NCBI GenBank assembly: GCA_033032865.1
Contig: JAWHQI010000013.1
Span: 5,022,001 to 5,086,000, forward strand
Origin: Dactylorhiza incarnata
Lineage: Eukaryota; Streptophyta; Magnoliopsida; Asparagales; Orchidaceae
Length of the DNA: 64,000 bases
Direction of reading: 5' to 3'
In this document: piece after piece, positions 1 to 11,311 of the stretch
Layout of the letters: every line of letters starts with the position of its first letter
Position numbering within the stretch: the first letter of the stretch is position 1
Notes under the pieces: model-generated
Seen by the model: only the letters and a program-made list of their open reading frames with translations
What the model was told of the DNA's origin: nothing
Databases searched by the model: none
Program-made: the position numbers and the translations under genes

Positions 1-471
1 CCTCTTACAATTTTAGTGGGAGAGGCGACATTACTAAAACCTAAAGATAAATGGGATGATAACGATAAACTAAGGTGTAAAAATAATGCTAAAGCAATGA
101 ACGCTTTATATTGCGCCTTAAATAGGACTGAGTTTAATAGAATTTCTGCATGCATAACTGCTTATGATATTTGGAATCAATTGGAAGTTACTCATGAAGG
201 TACATCGCAGGTGAAAGATGCAAAGCTATTCCATCTGGAATCTGAATATGAAAAATTCAGGATGGATACCGAAGAGGACATCAACTCGATGTACACTCGC
301 TTCACCAAGATCGTCAACACTTCAAAGGCACTTGGAAAGATCTACTCGGACGGTGACTTGGTGAGGAAAATTCTTCGTTCCTTACCTCCAAGGTTCAATC
401 CAAAGGTGATACCCATCTCGGAGTCGCACAACTTAAGAACACTCTAGATCGAGAACCATATTGGGAATCTC
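1..471 (+). pseudogene. Sirevirus gag fragment (element E2), UBN2 domain
   Basis: Partial Copia gag, open from the left edge to a stop near 447. The translation has the UBN2-type layout: a short motif with Asn-Ala-Lys-Ala-Met-Asn-Ala, then Ile-Trp-Asn-Gln-Leu-Glu, then a Leu-Arg-Ser-Leu-Pro stretch near the end. This is the capsid-like region of Sirevirus gag, which assembles the cytoplasmic particle around element RNA. The start codon, the zinc knuckle and the C-terminal half are missing. The reading breaks just after the leucine-rich segment, and at 472 the sequence changes to an unrelated reversed LTR. It closely resembles the E1 gag at 52630-53438, so I assign it to the same family as the polymerase at 7543-9266. 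The link across the intervening Athila insertion is inferred. Confidence 0.85.
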
Positions 472-877
472 TGTTGTTTGTGGGGTGTCTACTTAATCAC
501 CTAGAGGGGGGGGGGGGTGAATAGGTTTTTCTTTTTATAATATCCCCCTTTAGGTTTTTCTTTCTTTCTGGTTAATAGATCTAGAAATAAAGAACAAGCC
601 ACAGAAAGCACACAACGATCTATAGAGGTTTCTCAAGACCAGGTGTCTTGAGTAGTCCTCTCTCCCTCTGCACCTACCCAGTAGTGTGCTAGGCTCAGCA
701 AATGCCGCCAAAAACTTCAGGCCCTCAAGCCTTACACCTCGGACCTGCAAGTCCCAACAGCCTAGGCCCGCAAGCCCCTACTGCCCCCGAGCCCGCAAGC
801 TCGACACTCAGTCCGTCAAGCCCTACAACACGGACCCGCAAGTCCAAACAGCATAGGCCCGCAAGCCCCTACTTCCC
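472..877 (-). mobile_element. Reversed LTR fragment of an A-like Sirevirus (A2)
   Basis: Starts TGTTGTTTG and aligns in order with the first part of the A LTR (29293 onward): CACCTAGAGGGGG, a G run of 12, GTGAATAGG, then the CAAGAC...GTCTTGAGTAGTCCTCT inverted repeat. From about 715 it becomes degenerate short repeats containing CCCGCAAG and GGCCC, the counterpart of the A-LTR repeats containing GGCTCAACAGCCC. It ends abruptly inside the integrase of K near 877, so it is one end of an insertion whose remainder is lost. Similarity to A places the LTR on the minus strand. Confidence 0.7.
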
Positions 878-3132
878 GATTGATAACCTCGACCTGACCG
901 TTAGTTTGGGGGTGGTAAGCGGTGGAAAGTTTATGCGTAACGCCATATTTGATTAAAACTTTAGTGAGTTGGGCGTTGCAGAAATGACTTCCCCTATCAC
1001 TAACGATCGCTCGAGGGAGACCAAAATGAGAAAACAATTTTTTTAAAAGAAATCATAACGCGGGCATCATTACTTGGAAGAGCTTAGGCCTCTGCCCACC
1101 GAGAAACATAATCTACCGCGACTAAAATATATTTATTACCTAAACTTGAAGGAAACGGGCCGACAAAGTCGATGCCCCATAAATCAAAAATCTCACATTC
1201 AAGGTAATAATTTTGTTCCATTTCATTTTTATTTGATATGTTTCCGGTCCGTTGGCATCGATCACATCCGCTCACAAAGATTTGAGCATCTTTGAATATG
1301 CTTGGCAAATAAAAGCCAGCACTAAGTACTTTGTGGGCGGTGCGGTTTGCTTGATAATGCCCGCCAGTTGGACCTTCATGAACATGCCTTAAAATTTTAA
1401 AACCTTCTTCCCGGGAAATGCATCTTCTTACCACCTGATCTGCACAAATGCGAAATAGAAAGGGGTCCTCCCAAAAATAATACTTCAACTCAGAAAAGAA
1501 TTTCTTCTTTTGCTGAGATGAGTACTCTTTTGGGAGGACGCGGGCCACAAGATAATTGGCCAGATCGGCAAACCAGGGAGTAGAAGAAGAAACATTTAAA
1601 AGTTGTTCATCCGGGAAAGAATCATTAAGAAAATTTTCGTTTAACATACCTATCTCGGGGTTTTCTAATCGAGAAAGATGATCAGCCGCTAGATTTTCCG
1701 CTCCTCTCTTATCCCGGATCTCCAAGTCGAATTCTTGAAGTAAGAGGATCCAGCGAATAAGACGTGGCTTGGCGTCCGGTTTAGAGAGGAGGTACTTCAA
1801 GGCAGAATGATCTGTAAAAACTATAACTTTGGAAAGCGTAATATACGGCCGGAATTTATCAAAAGCGAAAATGATTGCTAAAAGTTCTTTTTCAGTTGTT
1901 GTGTAATTTTCTTGCGCCGAGTTAAGAGTCTTGCTAGCGTAATAGATTGGGTGGAAATTTTTATCAATCCGTTGTCCTAGCACCGCACCTACCGCATGGT
2001 TACTCGCATCGCACATTATTTCAAATGGCAACTCCCAGACCGGAGCAATCATAATCGGAGCATTAATTAATTTAGATTTTATCAATTCAAAAGCAGCTAA
2101 ACATGATTCGTCAAAATTAAAAGGGGTATCTTTTTCTAAGAGTTGGGTTAGAGGCTTTGTGATTTTTGAAAAGTCCTTGATAAAGCGCCGATAAAACCCC
2201 GCGTGGCCTAGAAAACTTCTAATTGCTTTAATGTTCGTAGGTGGCGGCAGTTTTTCGATTACCTCGACCTTAGCTTGATCGATCTCGATTCCCTTAGCAG
2301 AAATTTTGTGACCTAAGACTAACCCTTCTCTCACCATGAAATGGCATTTCTCCCAGTTTAAAGCTAAGTTAGTTTCTTCACAGCGTTCTAAAACCTTAGC
2401 CAAATTTTCTAAACATAATGAAAATGAATCACCAAAAACAGAGAAGTCATCCATAAATATTTCCATTATATTTTCTACATATTTATCGAAGATGGCTAAC
2501 ATACACCTCTGAAAGGTAGCAGGTGCGTTGCAAAGGCCGAAAGGCATCCTACGGTAAGCGAAAGTTCCGAAAGGGCAAGTAAATGTTGTCTTCTCTTGGT
2601 CCTCAGGTGCGATAGGGATTTGGAAATACCCCGAGAGACCGTCGAGAAAGCAATAAAAACTATGCCCAGATAATCGTTCTAAAATTTGGTCGATAAAAGG
2701 GAGGGGAAAGTGATCCTTATGAGTGGCGTCATTAAGCTTACGATAATCGATACACATTCTCCATCCCGTTACCATCCTAGTCGGGATTAACTCATTATTC
2801 TCGTTCGCCACTACCGTGATCCCACCCTTCTTAGGCACTACCTAGACTGGACTCACCCACTTACTATCTGAGATTCGATAAATTATTCCCGCATCTAACA
2901 ACTTAAGCACCTCTCCCTTTACAACCTCTTTCTTGTTTGGATTAAGACGACGTTGAGGTTGGATTACAGGTTTTGAATCATTTTCAGCAAAGATTTTGTG
3001 GGTGCAAAACGAAGGGCTTATGCCCGAAATGTCGGAAATTTGCCACGATATAGCTCGACGATGCTTTTGTAGCACTTCGATCAGTTGATCGTTCTCGGAT
3101 TGAGAAAGAAATGCCGAGATTATAACGGGCAA
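878..3132 (-). pseudogene. Athila pol: reverse transcriptase, RNase H, integrase (K)
   Basis: Copies element RNA into DNA and would insert it. Read from 3132 downward: the RT N-terminal region, then the RT core with Met-Cys-Ile-Asp-Tyr-Arg-Lys-Leu-Asn and catalytic box Phe-Met-Asp-Asp (both aspartates kept), the Gypsy RNase H domain with Thr-Asp-His-Ser-Ala-Leu and Ala-Asp-His-Leu-Ser-Arg, the His-His-Cys-Cys zinc domain of integrase (GGHYQ...C..C), and part of the Asp-Asp-Glu core including Tyr-His-Pro-Gln-Thr-Asn-Gly. Breaks: a stop at about 2842, a stop at 1084, a frameshift in an A/T run near 1045, and truncation at about 878. The gag-protease part upstream is out of frame across an A run near 3135. 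Confidence 0.9.
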
Positions 3133-3133
3133 T

Positions 3134-5660
3134 TTAGAATTTTTTTTCTAAAAAGGCGTACTTAAGATGATCGGGGAGTGGTTTGAGTTCAAGAGAAGGT
3201 GGTTCTTCATAAGAATTTTTTAAAACTTTTTCTTTTTCAAAAATAAGATTTTCAAATTTTTTTTGTCTAACAGTTGGTGGGTTTTCAAAATTTGTTTGCA
3301 CGGACATAACCATGTCTTCAAAAATATTTGGATAACTTTCAGAAAAGGAGGACGAAAAATCATTTGAAGAAACATTAGAAAGAAGAAGTGAAGAATTATC
3401 ATTGAACTCATCAAGAAAGAAACATGAGTAGTCGTTTTTTAAAGGGTTTTTCATTGAATCATTAATAGAAAATGCGACCTCATCATCCCCTACACGAAGA
3501 AGAAACTTCTCGTTACTCACATCAATAACCGCTCGAGAGGTGGCTAAAAAGGGACGACCAAGGATAAGAGGGACATCGACGTCTTCCTCAATATCAAGAA
3601 TTACAAAATCCACCGGGAAGATGAATTTGTCGACCTTCACTAACACGTCCTCAACGATACCTAATGGGTACTTGATCGACTGATCAGCTAATTGGATACT
3701 CATACGTGTAGGGCTTAGAGTGCCCAATCCTAACTTCTTAAACAAAGAAAAAGGCATCAAATTGATGCTCGCACCCAAATCTGCTAACGCGTTTTTCATG
3801 AAAAGATTACCAAAAACACATGGAATAGAAAAGCTACCCGGATCTTTTATCTTTTTAGGGAGATTAGTGTTTTTTATAACCGCCGAGCACTCTTCATTTA
3901 GCGTTACATGAGATAGATTTTCCAGCTTCTTTTTGTTTGTTAGCAAATCTTTCAAATATTTGGCGTACTTAGGCCTTTGACTAATCGCTTCATGAAATGG
4001 TAAATTTATATGGATTTGTTTAAACATTTCAAGAAAGCGATGATACTGATCGTCTAACTTATCTTGCCTAAGCTTAGCGGGGTAGGTTGGCGGAGGAAAT
4101 TCTTTTAAAACCTCATTACCTTGAAGATTATCTTTTTCTTTTTCAAAAATATTTTTTTCTTTTTCGCTTCCTAAATCAGTTTCCTTAATGATTACTTGTT
4201 CCTTATCAGCATGAGAGGCAATAACCTCTGACTCTTCCCTTGTGGTGGGCTCGTGGACTACTTTGCCGCTCCAAAGGGTGATCGCTTTCGCGTGTTCCCT
4301 TGGGTTTGGCTCAGTATTTGAGGGAAGAGTCACAGGTGGTCTCTCGTAGAAAGCCTTAGCTAGTTGGCCGACTGTTGTTTCAAGATTTTTCATCGACCCA
4401 GTTAGATTTCTAATGGTTGCGTCGTTAGAATTCATATATTTGGAAAATACTTCCTCCAAAGATGGAGGTTTTGGAAAATATTGATTTTGATTTTGTGGTG
4501 GCGGTGGAGTAAAATCGTGTGGTGGACGTGCGACGTTTGCGGGATTACTCCATGAAAAATTTGGATGACTACGCCATCCGGGGTGATACGAATTAGACGC
4601 AGCATTAAAACCAGGAGGAGCAGAAAAAGCAGAAAAATTAGAAAAATTGTTTTGAGCAGGCCTGGGTATGTTCCCCAGATAATCCACCTACTCGGCAGCA
4701 GCAGCAATTGCATTTTCATGTACCTGACTAGCGGAGGCAGCAGTCATCTCCGTTACTTTCTTGTTCAGCATTTCCACTTGAAGCGCCAGTTGGGACACGG
4801 AGTCTACTTCATAGATACCTGCAGGTTTAATTGGGCGAGACCTAGGCGAATTCCACTGATAGGTGTTCATCGGGATATCCTCGATGAGCTCAAGAGCACC
4901 CTCCGGAGTTTTTCGGTTCAAAGAACCACCGGAAGCGGCGTCTATCATTTTCTGGGTTGCTTGATTTAGCCCGTTATATATAGAATGTTTGGACCTGTAA
5001 CCATACAGGCAGAGCATGATGGGGGCAGCGTCTTAAAAGTTCATTGAACCTCTCCCAAGTGTCATAGAGGGTCTCAGAATTGATTTGACTATAAGAACAA
5101 ATATCAGTTCGAAATTTAGCAGTTTTGGCGGGGGGAAAATACCTAGCAAGAAATTTTTCTGTTAAAATGTCCCAAGTAGTGATTGATCCCCTTGGGAGAG
5201 AACTCAACCACTGTTTGGCTTTGTTTCTTAAAGAGAAGGGGAAGAGTCTTAGCCTAATCGCATCGTCTGAGACACCATTGATTTTGAAGGTATCACAGAT
5301 TTCAAGGAAACTAGCAATATGTAAGTTCGGATCTTCATCTGGTAATCCGTCGAACTGCGCATATTGCTGCACCATTTGTATAGTGCCGGGCTTAAGCTCA
5401 AAATTATTGTTCGCTATTGCAGGTCGAACAATACTAGATTCTGTACCCTCCATGTTTGGCCGAGCATAATAGGACATGGTCCGTTGCTGGTCAACTTCTG
5501 GATTGGGATCACCCATAATTTCAGAATTAAAAACACAATCACCGTTAGAATCCTCAACCGTATCTTGAGAGGTGGAACCCCTGAATCGTAAATTTCTCCG
5601 CAAGGAGCGTTCGATTTCCGGGTCCAAATCAACAAGTAATGACGAATTCGTGCGAGTCAT
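3134..5660 (-). pseudogene. Athila gag and aspartic protease (K)
   Basis: Particle protein and its processing protease. The first 228 residues (5660-4974) hold a retrotransposon gag domain with a Trp-Leu-Ser-Ser-Leu-Pro and Phe-Leu-Ala-Arg-Tyr-Phe-Pro signature. After a frameshift near 5010 the reading continues (5017-4688) to an in-frame stop at 4688, then resumes as a 517-residue stretch (4687-3134). That stretch has a coiled segment with Glu-Thr-Thr-Val-Gly-Gln-Leu-Ala, and a retropepsin-like site Ala-Asp-Leu-Gly-Ala-Ser where Asp is the expected catalytic residue, followed by the second protease motif Leu-Ile-Leu-Gly-Arg-Pro-Phe-Leu. No CCHC knuckle is evident. Start chosen at the ATG at 5660, about 340 bases after the primer site. 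Confidence 0.87.
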
Positions 5661-6002
5661 ACACTAGCAGAAAGAAAAGGGGAAGAGGGGAAAATAAACG
5701 AAAGTGAAGGAATACCAAAATTAAAAATGATGACGATGATTTTTTTTCTTTTTTTAGAAGGATAATATTAGGCGGATTATAATAGTCCTGGACTTCCCGA
5801 GATCTGCCCTGTGAAGGGTTTGCAACGGTACTAGAGGCTGTGATGGGAATTCAAGCCCAAAGCGTCCTTTCCAGGATTTTAGGTAGGATAGAAAAAAAAA
5901 CGATGATATGGATTGATTATAATATATAATAATAATAATAATCATTTTTATTTTATTTTTGTAGAAGTAATAGCGACGGCGTTTTCTTAATATTGACAAA
6001 AA
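5661..6002 (-). other. Untranslated leader of Athila K
   Basis: Lies between the primer site and gag. It is A/T-rich with ATT and poly-T runs (5735-5755, 5928-5945). I see no ORF of note. Confidence 0.6.
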
Positions 6003-6020
6003 TCCCCGGCAACGGCGCCA
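6003..6020 (-). other. Primer binding site, tRNA-Asp type (K)
   Basis: On the minus strand reads TGGCGCCGTTGCCGGGGA, the complement of the 3' end (with CCA) of plant tRNA-Asp as I recall it. It starts 9 bases inside the LTR edge and fixes the element's direction. It is a primer site, not a tRNA gene. Confidence 0.88.
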
Positions 6021-6029
6021 AAAACTTGG

Positions 6030-7542
6030 TGATTAATTTACTATCAACCCGACGAGGCAAGTGTACCTATCAAATTGTAGTACCAAGGTCGTATTTAAAA
6101 CACGGGGCTGTCAAGTATTACTACTCACGCTTTCTACTATTATCCCACAGTACGAGTGTTGGGTGATTTTGAGAATTTTTAAGACAATAATAAAGACGAT
6201 ATTAAAATGATAAAATCAGATTAAGAAAATAGCGTTTGATCAAAGATTCACCATGAAAAGAGACAAGAGAGTAGTAAAATTTAATTCTACGATTGCAAAA
6301 TAATTCTTGACCGTGGCGGTTCCGAAAATGAGAGATAGTCTCACTAGAGTACTAAATCTCCTAACTTATAGACGGTTTGTTCCGAATCTCTTCGTAAAAC
6401 AAACAGGTTTAAAGCCGCATTATCGAAGTGAACCGCACTATTGGATTTGACTCCAATCCGGAGGATTTACGTCATCCTATCTCTAGGGGTGCGTGCAACT
6501 CCTTCCTTCTTTGAGTGATCTTTCAAATCAATGAGTCTCTCGACTATTATGAAATGAGATCAAGGGTCTACTACCGTATACCGGAAATACGGAGTCGACG
6601 CAAAAATAAATCAAAGAAGGATCGAGAATAATTTAAACAAAAGCAAAACTAAGATATAAAAAAAAATCTCATCTCATTTCATGGATCCTCTTGATCAAAC
6701 GCTAACGGAAAATTAGCTACGCATAATGGAAATAGAAACGACGATATTGGAGAAAGAAAACATTTTCATTGATAGATAGAAGAGAAGTACAATAAGAGAA
6801 TTACAAGAACAATAATATTATACTAAAAAGGATTACAATAATCTAAGAACAAGAACAACAAAAAGAACTTTCAAAAGCTTACACAATATCACTACTAGCA
6901 CTATAATTCCTCTCCACTTCCAACCTCCCCAATGCTTTGGCCAAGGGGTCTTTTTATAGATGAGAGGGAAGGTTCTAGAAATGAAAAGAGAAGAGGGGAG
7001 AGCAAGGGGATTTCGGCCACATGCTTGGGAGATGGGAACTATGCATGGAAATATCCATGCAAAGGTGGCGGTTTGGGGGGGGGGGATTGGAGAGCTGCTC
7101 GGTTAGGACTTGTAGAGGGGCTGCACCAAGAGCTTGGGTTGTACCATAGGGGCTCGGTTTTGTGCTTGGGAGCTGCTCCAATAGCTTGGGTTGCACCATA
7201 GGGGCTCGGTTTTGTGCTTGTAGACAGCTAGGGAGCTTGGCTTGGAGTTGCTAAATGAAGGGGGCTGCTCCAACCTACAATAAACACAAAACAAATTAGT
7301 TAATACAATATAATATAACAAAACATAAGAACATATTTTTATATAAAAACACTTAACAAAATATAAATAACAACATACACATAAAATAACCACATAAAAT
7401 AACAACATAACATAAAATCATAAAACAACATACAATAACAATATTAAAGCATAACAACCATAAAATGCAAAGAAAACATAATTAAAACTAAGGAAATTTA
7501 AACTAAACTAACCTAAAAACGATGACTAGAAACTAGTCATCA
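6030..7542 (-). repeat. 5' LTR of Athila K (about 1.51 kb)
   Basis: Begins TGATTAATTT and ends ...AGTCATCA on the plus strand, giving TG...CA ends. The inner edge is set by the primer site. The outer end carries a perfect inverted repeat (7521-7541). Contains a G-run (7077-7085), three copies of a segment with GCTCGGTTTTGTGCTTG or a close variant near 7150-7220, and an A/T-rich 250-base tail from about 7270 to 7510. The small ORFs inside look like chance readings. Confidence 0.82.
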
Positions 7543-9266
7543 GTGGAGTACGACGAAGAGGAACCTTCCAAAGAAGAGGAGGAGAAGTCCAAGGAAGATG
7601 AATATGTACCTCCAAGCATTTTGAACTTCTCAAAAAATCATCCAAAAGAGCTAGTCATTGGGGAACCGTCTACTGGGGTAAGAACTCGATCTTCTCTTCA
7701 TGAAATGTTTTTAAATATTTGCTTTGTTTCCGAAATCGAACCTAAAAATGTTTCCACCGCATTAAATGACGAATTTTGGTTTTTGGCTATGAATGAAGAG
7801 TTAGATCAATTTGAAAGAAATAAAGTTTGGAATCTAGTAGATAGACCATCTAATCATCCAGTTATCGGCGTAAGATGGATCTTGAAAAATAAATTAAATG
7901 GTGAATCTAGGATTATAAGAAATAAAGCTCGCTTAGTCGCTCAAGGCTATTCTCAAATCGAGGGGGTAAATTTTGAAGAAACTTTTGCACCCGTTGCTCG
8001 CTTAGAATTTATACGAATATTTTTGGCATTTGCGAGTTTTACAAGAATACAATTATTTCAAATGGATGTTAAAAGTGCCTTTTTAAACGGGTTTATAAAA
8101 GAAGAAGTTTATGTAGAACAACCCCCGGTTTTATAAATGAAAAATTTCCTAATCATGTTTACAAATTAGAAAAAGCACGTTATGGTTTAAAATAAGCGCC
8201 CCGTGCATGGTATGATAGACTTACAACATTTTTGTTAAAGCATGGTTATGTTATGGGAAGTGCCGACAACACACTCTTCATTAAGCATAATAATAACGAT
8301 CTAATTATTCTACAAATATATGTTGATGATATCATTTTTGGAGCCATTAATGAAGAGTTGTGTAATGAAGTAGTCTTAGTAATGAAAAATGAATTTGAAA
8401 TGAGTCTTGTAGGAGAACTATCATATTTTCTTGGTTTTCAAATTACACAACGAACTGATGGTATCTTTATTTGCCAAACAAAATGTGTTCACGATATGCT
8501 TAAACGATTTGGATTTGAAAATCTTAAACAAGCTTCTACTCCTATGAGTGCTTCGTTAAAACTAGGAAAAGTTGAATCTGGAATTTTCATTGATCAAACG
8601 TTATATAGAGGAATGATAGGATCTCTTCTTTTCTTAAGTGCATCTAGACCAGATATAATGTTTGTCGTATGTTTATGTGCTCGCTTTCAAGCCAATCCAA
8701 AAGAATCTCATTTAAAAGCGGTAAAACGTATTTTTCGTTATCTATTAGGGTCATCTAAATTAGGATTATGGTACCCACACAATGATTCATTCACACTCCA
8801 TGGCTATTCCGATTCGTACTACGCCAGATGTTCACTAGATCGAAAAGTCACTAGCGGTACGTGTCACTTTTTAGGACCCTCATTAGTTGCATGGTCTAGT
8901 AGGAAACAATCTTCGGTTGCACTCTCCACCACGGAGGCCGAATATATCGCACTTGGTTGTTGTTCTGCACAAGCGTTATGGATGCGTCAAACTCTAGACG
9001 ATTTTGGATTTCATCTCAAAAACATTGATCTTAAATGTGACAACAAAATTACAATAGACCTCACATATAATCCCGTACACCACTCTAGATCCAAGCACAT
9101 CGATGTTCGTCATCATTTCATTAGGGATCACATTAAGAAAGATAATGTAAAAGTAAGTTTCATTGGCACGGACTCTCAACTCGCTGACATATTTACTAAA
9201 CCTCTTCCCGATGCAAGATTTCAATTATTACGACTTGAGTTAGGTGTCCTAGATCTTTCAAGTTAA
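7543..9266 (+). pseudogene. Sirevirus reverse transcriptase-RNase H (E2)
   Basis: C-terminal half of a Copia pol. The first part (7543-8136) begins with an acidic linker, then the RT start with Trp-Ile-Leu-Lys-Asn-Lys and Ala-Arg-Leu-Val-Ala-Gln-Gly-Tyr, and Asp-Val-Lys-Ser-Ala-Phe-Leu-Asn-Gly holding the first catalytic Asp. A frameshift at about 8127 and a TAA at 8193 (where related RTs have Gln) separate it from the second part (8232-9266). The second part carries [12 protein letters not shown], the RNase H segment around Thr-Glu-Ala-Glu-Tyr-Ile-Ala, and a C-terminal Asp-Ile-Phe-Thr-Lys-Pro-Leu. Protease and integrase are absent, lost around the K insertion. The YVDD-containing half is long and open. 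Confidence 0.92.
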
Positions 9267-11311
9267 AACACATTCATAAATGCAATTTTGTAATGTTTAA
9301 CCATCTAAAACATCTTCTAAAATTCTGAAATTTCTGCATGAAACTACTATTGGGACACTCAATCAAGATCAACAGTTAAAAATTTCAAAATCATCAAAAA
9401 TCATGTACTGTTTCCCGCGCTAGCGCTAACGCCGGTGCTAGCGCACTTATTTGTTTTTTTCTATATTTTTAAAATTTTGCAAAATCCCTAAAAATATATT
9501 AATCTATGTGTACCATTTATTTCTGCACTTATGCTTTTATTCCATGTTTGAAAAAAAAACACAAAAATACAAAAGCCAAAATTACAAAAAATATGTTTTT
9601 ACTTATTTTTGACATTTGTTTAAATTCTATTTCTAAAATACAAAAATAAAATACAAAAATATAAAATGCAAAAACCAACAAAAAACTGTATGGAATTTAG
9701 TGTGATAATCAAGCATGATTTAATCTATTATTTAGAACTTCTATAATGTTGCAATTTATCTTTTCAAACTACTTTGAACAATGCTTTCATCATGCTCTGA
9801 TATATCTATTAATATGTGCATCAATTATCTTGTAAAAGTTGTGTAGAACTACGCTTAGCATGCCGCTAAGTATGAGTAAATGTTTTATGTTTGATAATGA
9901 TCTTTATTCACTCACTTATTTTGGCATTATCTACATTTGTGTTTAATCTAAGAATGCTTGTGTATGTTTTGTATTAGTACAATAAATTAAAATTGCACAA
10001 GTATCTTACCTACATTACCTTTATTTGCACTTTTAAAAGTTAAGAAAAGTGGTTATGTTTTCATAAATTCTATTGGTTTGCAAAACAAGTGTATTCGGAG
10101 AACTTTGTACAAAACAAAAATCATAAAATAAAGTGACATAGATAACTCCACCAAGCACTACTTGAACCGCCTGATAAGTCTTAATAAGTGTTGTGAGGTT
10201 GAGCACCTTGGAAAGAATAGTAAAGTATCTTGTGCAAACCATATATTTCTTTCAAAATAAAAACCACTTACTCTTAAGTACACCGGATCACTAGTCTCAA
10301 CATTAAAATAAAATATGTGATCCCCCAAGCACTACTTTGCACCTTGATAAGTCTTAATAAGCATTATGTGTGCAAAGCACCTTGGTAGTTGTACATTTTT
10401 TTGTGCATTGAAGTTTGTGGAAGTAAACCTATTTGTGTTTTTTTGTGCTCTTACTTTACATATTTCTTGTATTTTTGATTAAAACATTTGTTCACTCTAC
10501 TCAAGAATACACTTATGTGCACATCATTATCTTCCATAACACTTCTTCTCATGAGTATTGGATCCTAATGCAAATTCTATACTAATCTTTATTTATGACA
10601 TGCACTAGATAACCTAGCATGCTTTCTACAATTATTGGTATGTTTTGAAATTGTGAATTAAAATAACATTGTAGTAATCTCTTTTTAACATTATTTCGTG
10701 CTTGGTTACTTTATTGTTGAACTTAACAATTTTAATTGAACAATGATTTATAACAACATCTTCTTTATGAAAATTAGCTCATATATCTTTTTATGAATCA
10801 TCATGTCTTACGAAAGATGTTTGATTGTATTTTTCTAAGTCTTCCGCAAATTTACATTTACCTTGTATTCGTTATATGCTACAAACTCTGATTTATGAAA
10901 ATGTTGTAATACTCAAACTCTGATCTATTTCAATGAAAAGTATTCTAGAACTCCTTATCATTTCCTTCTCACTAAAAAGCTCGATCAAGCCCTTATCTTC
11001 TAATCAACACTTTTCTGTGTGGTGCCTCCTTACCCACTTTTGCTAATAATAAAAGGGGGAGAACTAACATGATAAATATAATTCTGCTATCAAAATAGAA
11101 AAAAAACATACTTAATTAAGATGATAGCCTACATATTAGGGGAGCATTCACTTAGGGGGAGCATGTATTTAGGGGGAGCAATTCTAAATGCTAAAATCGA
11201 TAATTATCCTAAGTCATCACTCACACACACACACAAGTAAGTTTCATCATGCTTATCTATTAATGCTCTGATTTATCATCAATGGATTTGTTATTATCAA
11301 AAGGGGGAGTT
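9267..11311 (+). other. Long non-coding 3' tail of Sirevirus E2 with multiple polypurine tracts
   Basis: A/T-rich 2-kb stretch with no convincing ORF. It holds a copy of the family's LTR palindrome (9417-9450, GCGCTAGCGC and relatives). It also holds two related copies of a segment containing AAGCACTACTT and TGATAAGTCTTAATAAG (about 10150-10212 and 10325-10388). A group of purine tracts follows: AAAAGGGGGAGAAC at 11051, TAGGGGAGCA near 11137, TAGGGGGAGCA at 11153 and 11170. The final tract AAAAGGGGGAGTT (11299-11311) abuts the LTR. Multiple tracts of this type are a known Sirevirus trait. Confidence 0.75.

Larger units (their letters stand above)
878..7542 (-). mobile_element. Athila-type Ty3/Gypsy retrotransposon K, 3' truncated
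   Basis: Minus-strand element with, in its own order, 5' LTR (7542-6030), tRNA-Asp primer site, untranslated leader, gag, protease, reverse transcriptase, RNase H and integrase, cut off inside the integrase core at about 878. The tRNA-Asp primer and the Phe-Met-Asp-Asp-Phe-Ser-Val-Phe polymerase box are typical of Athila. The bases after the LTR are GTGGA, but the matching left target duplication is lost with the 3' end. Several stops and frameshifts show it is inactive. It sits inside Sirevirus E2. Confidence 0.88.

Noticed and set aside
7103..7408. ORFs in the Athila K LTR
   Set aside because: A/T-rich tail and repeated GCTCGG words; overlapping frames on both strands with no domain.
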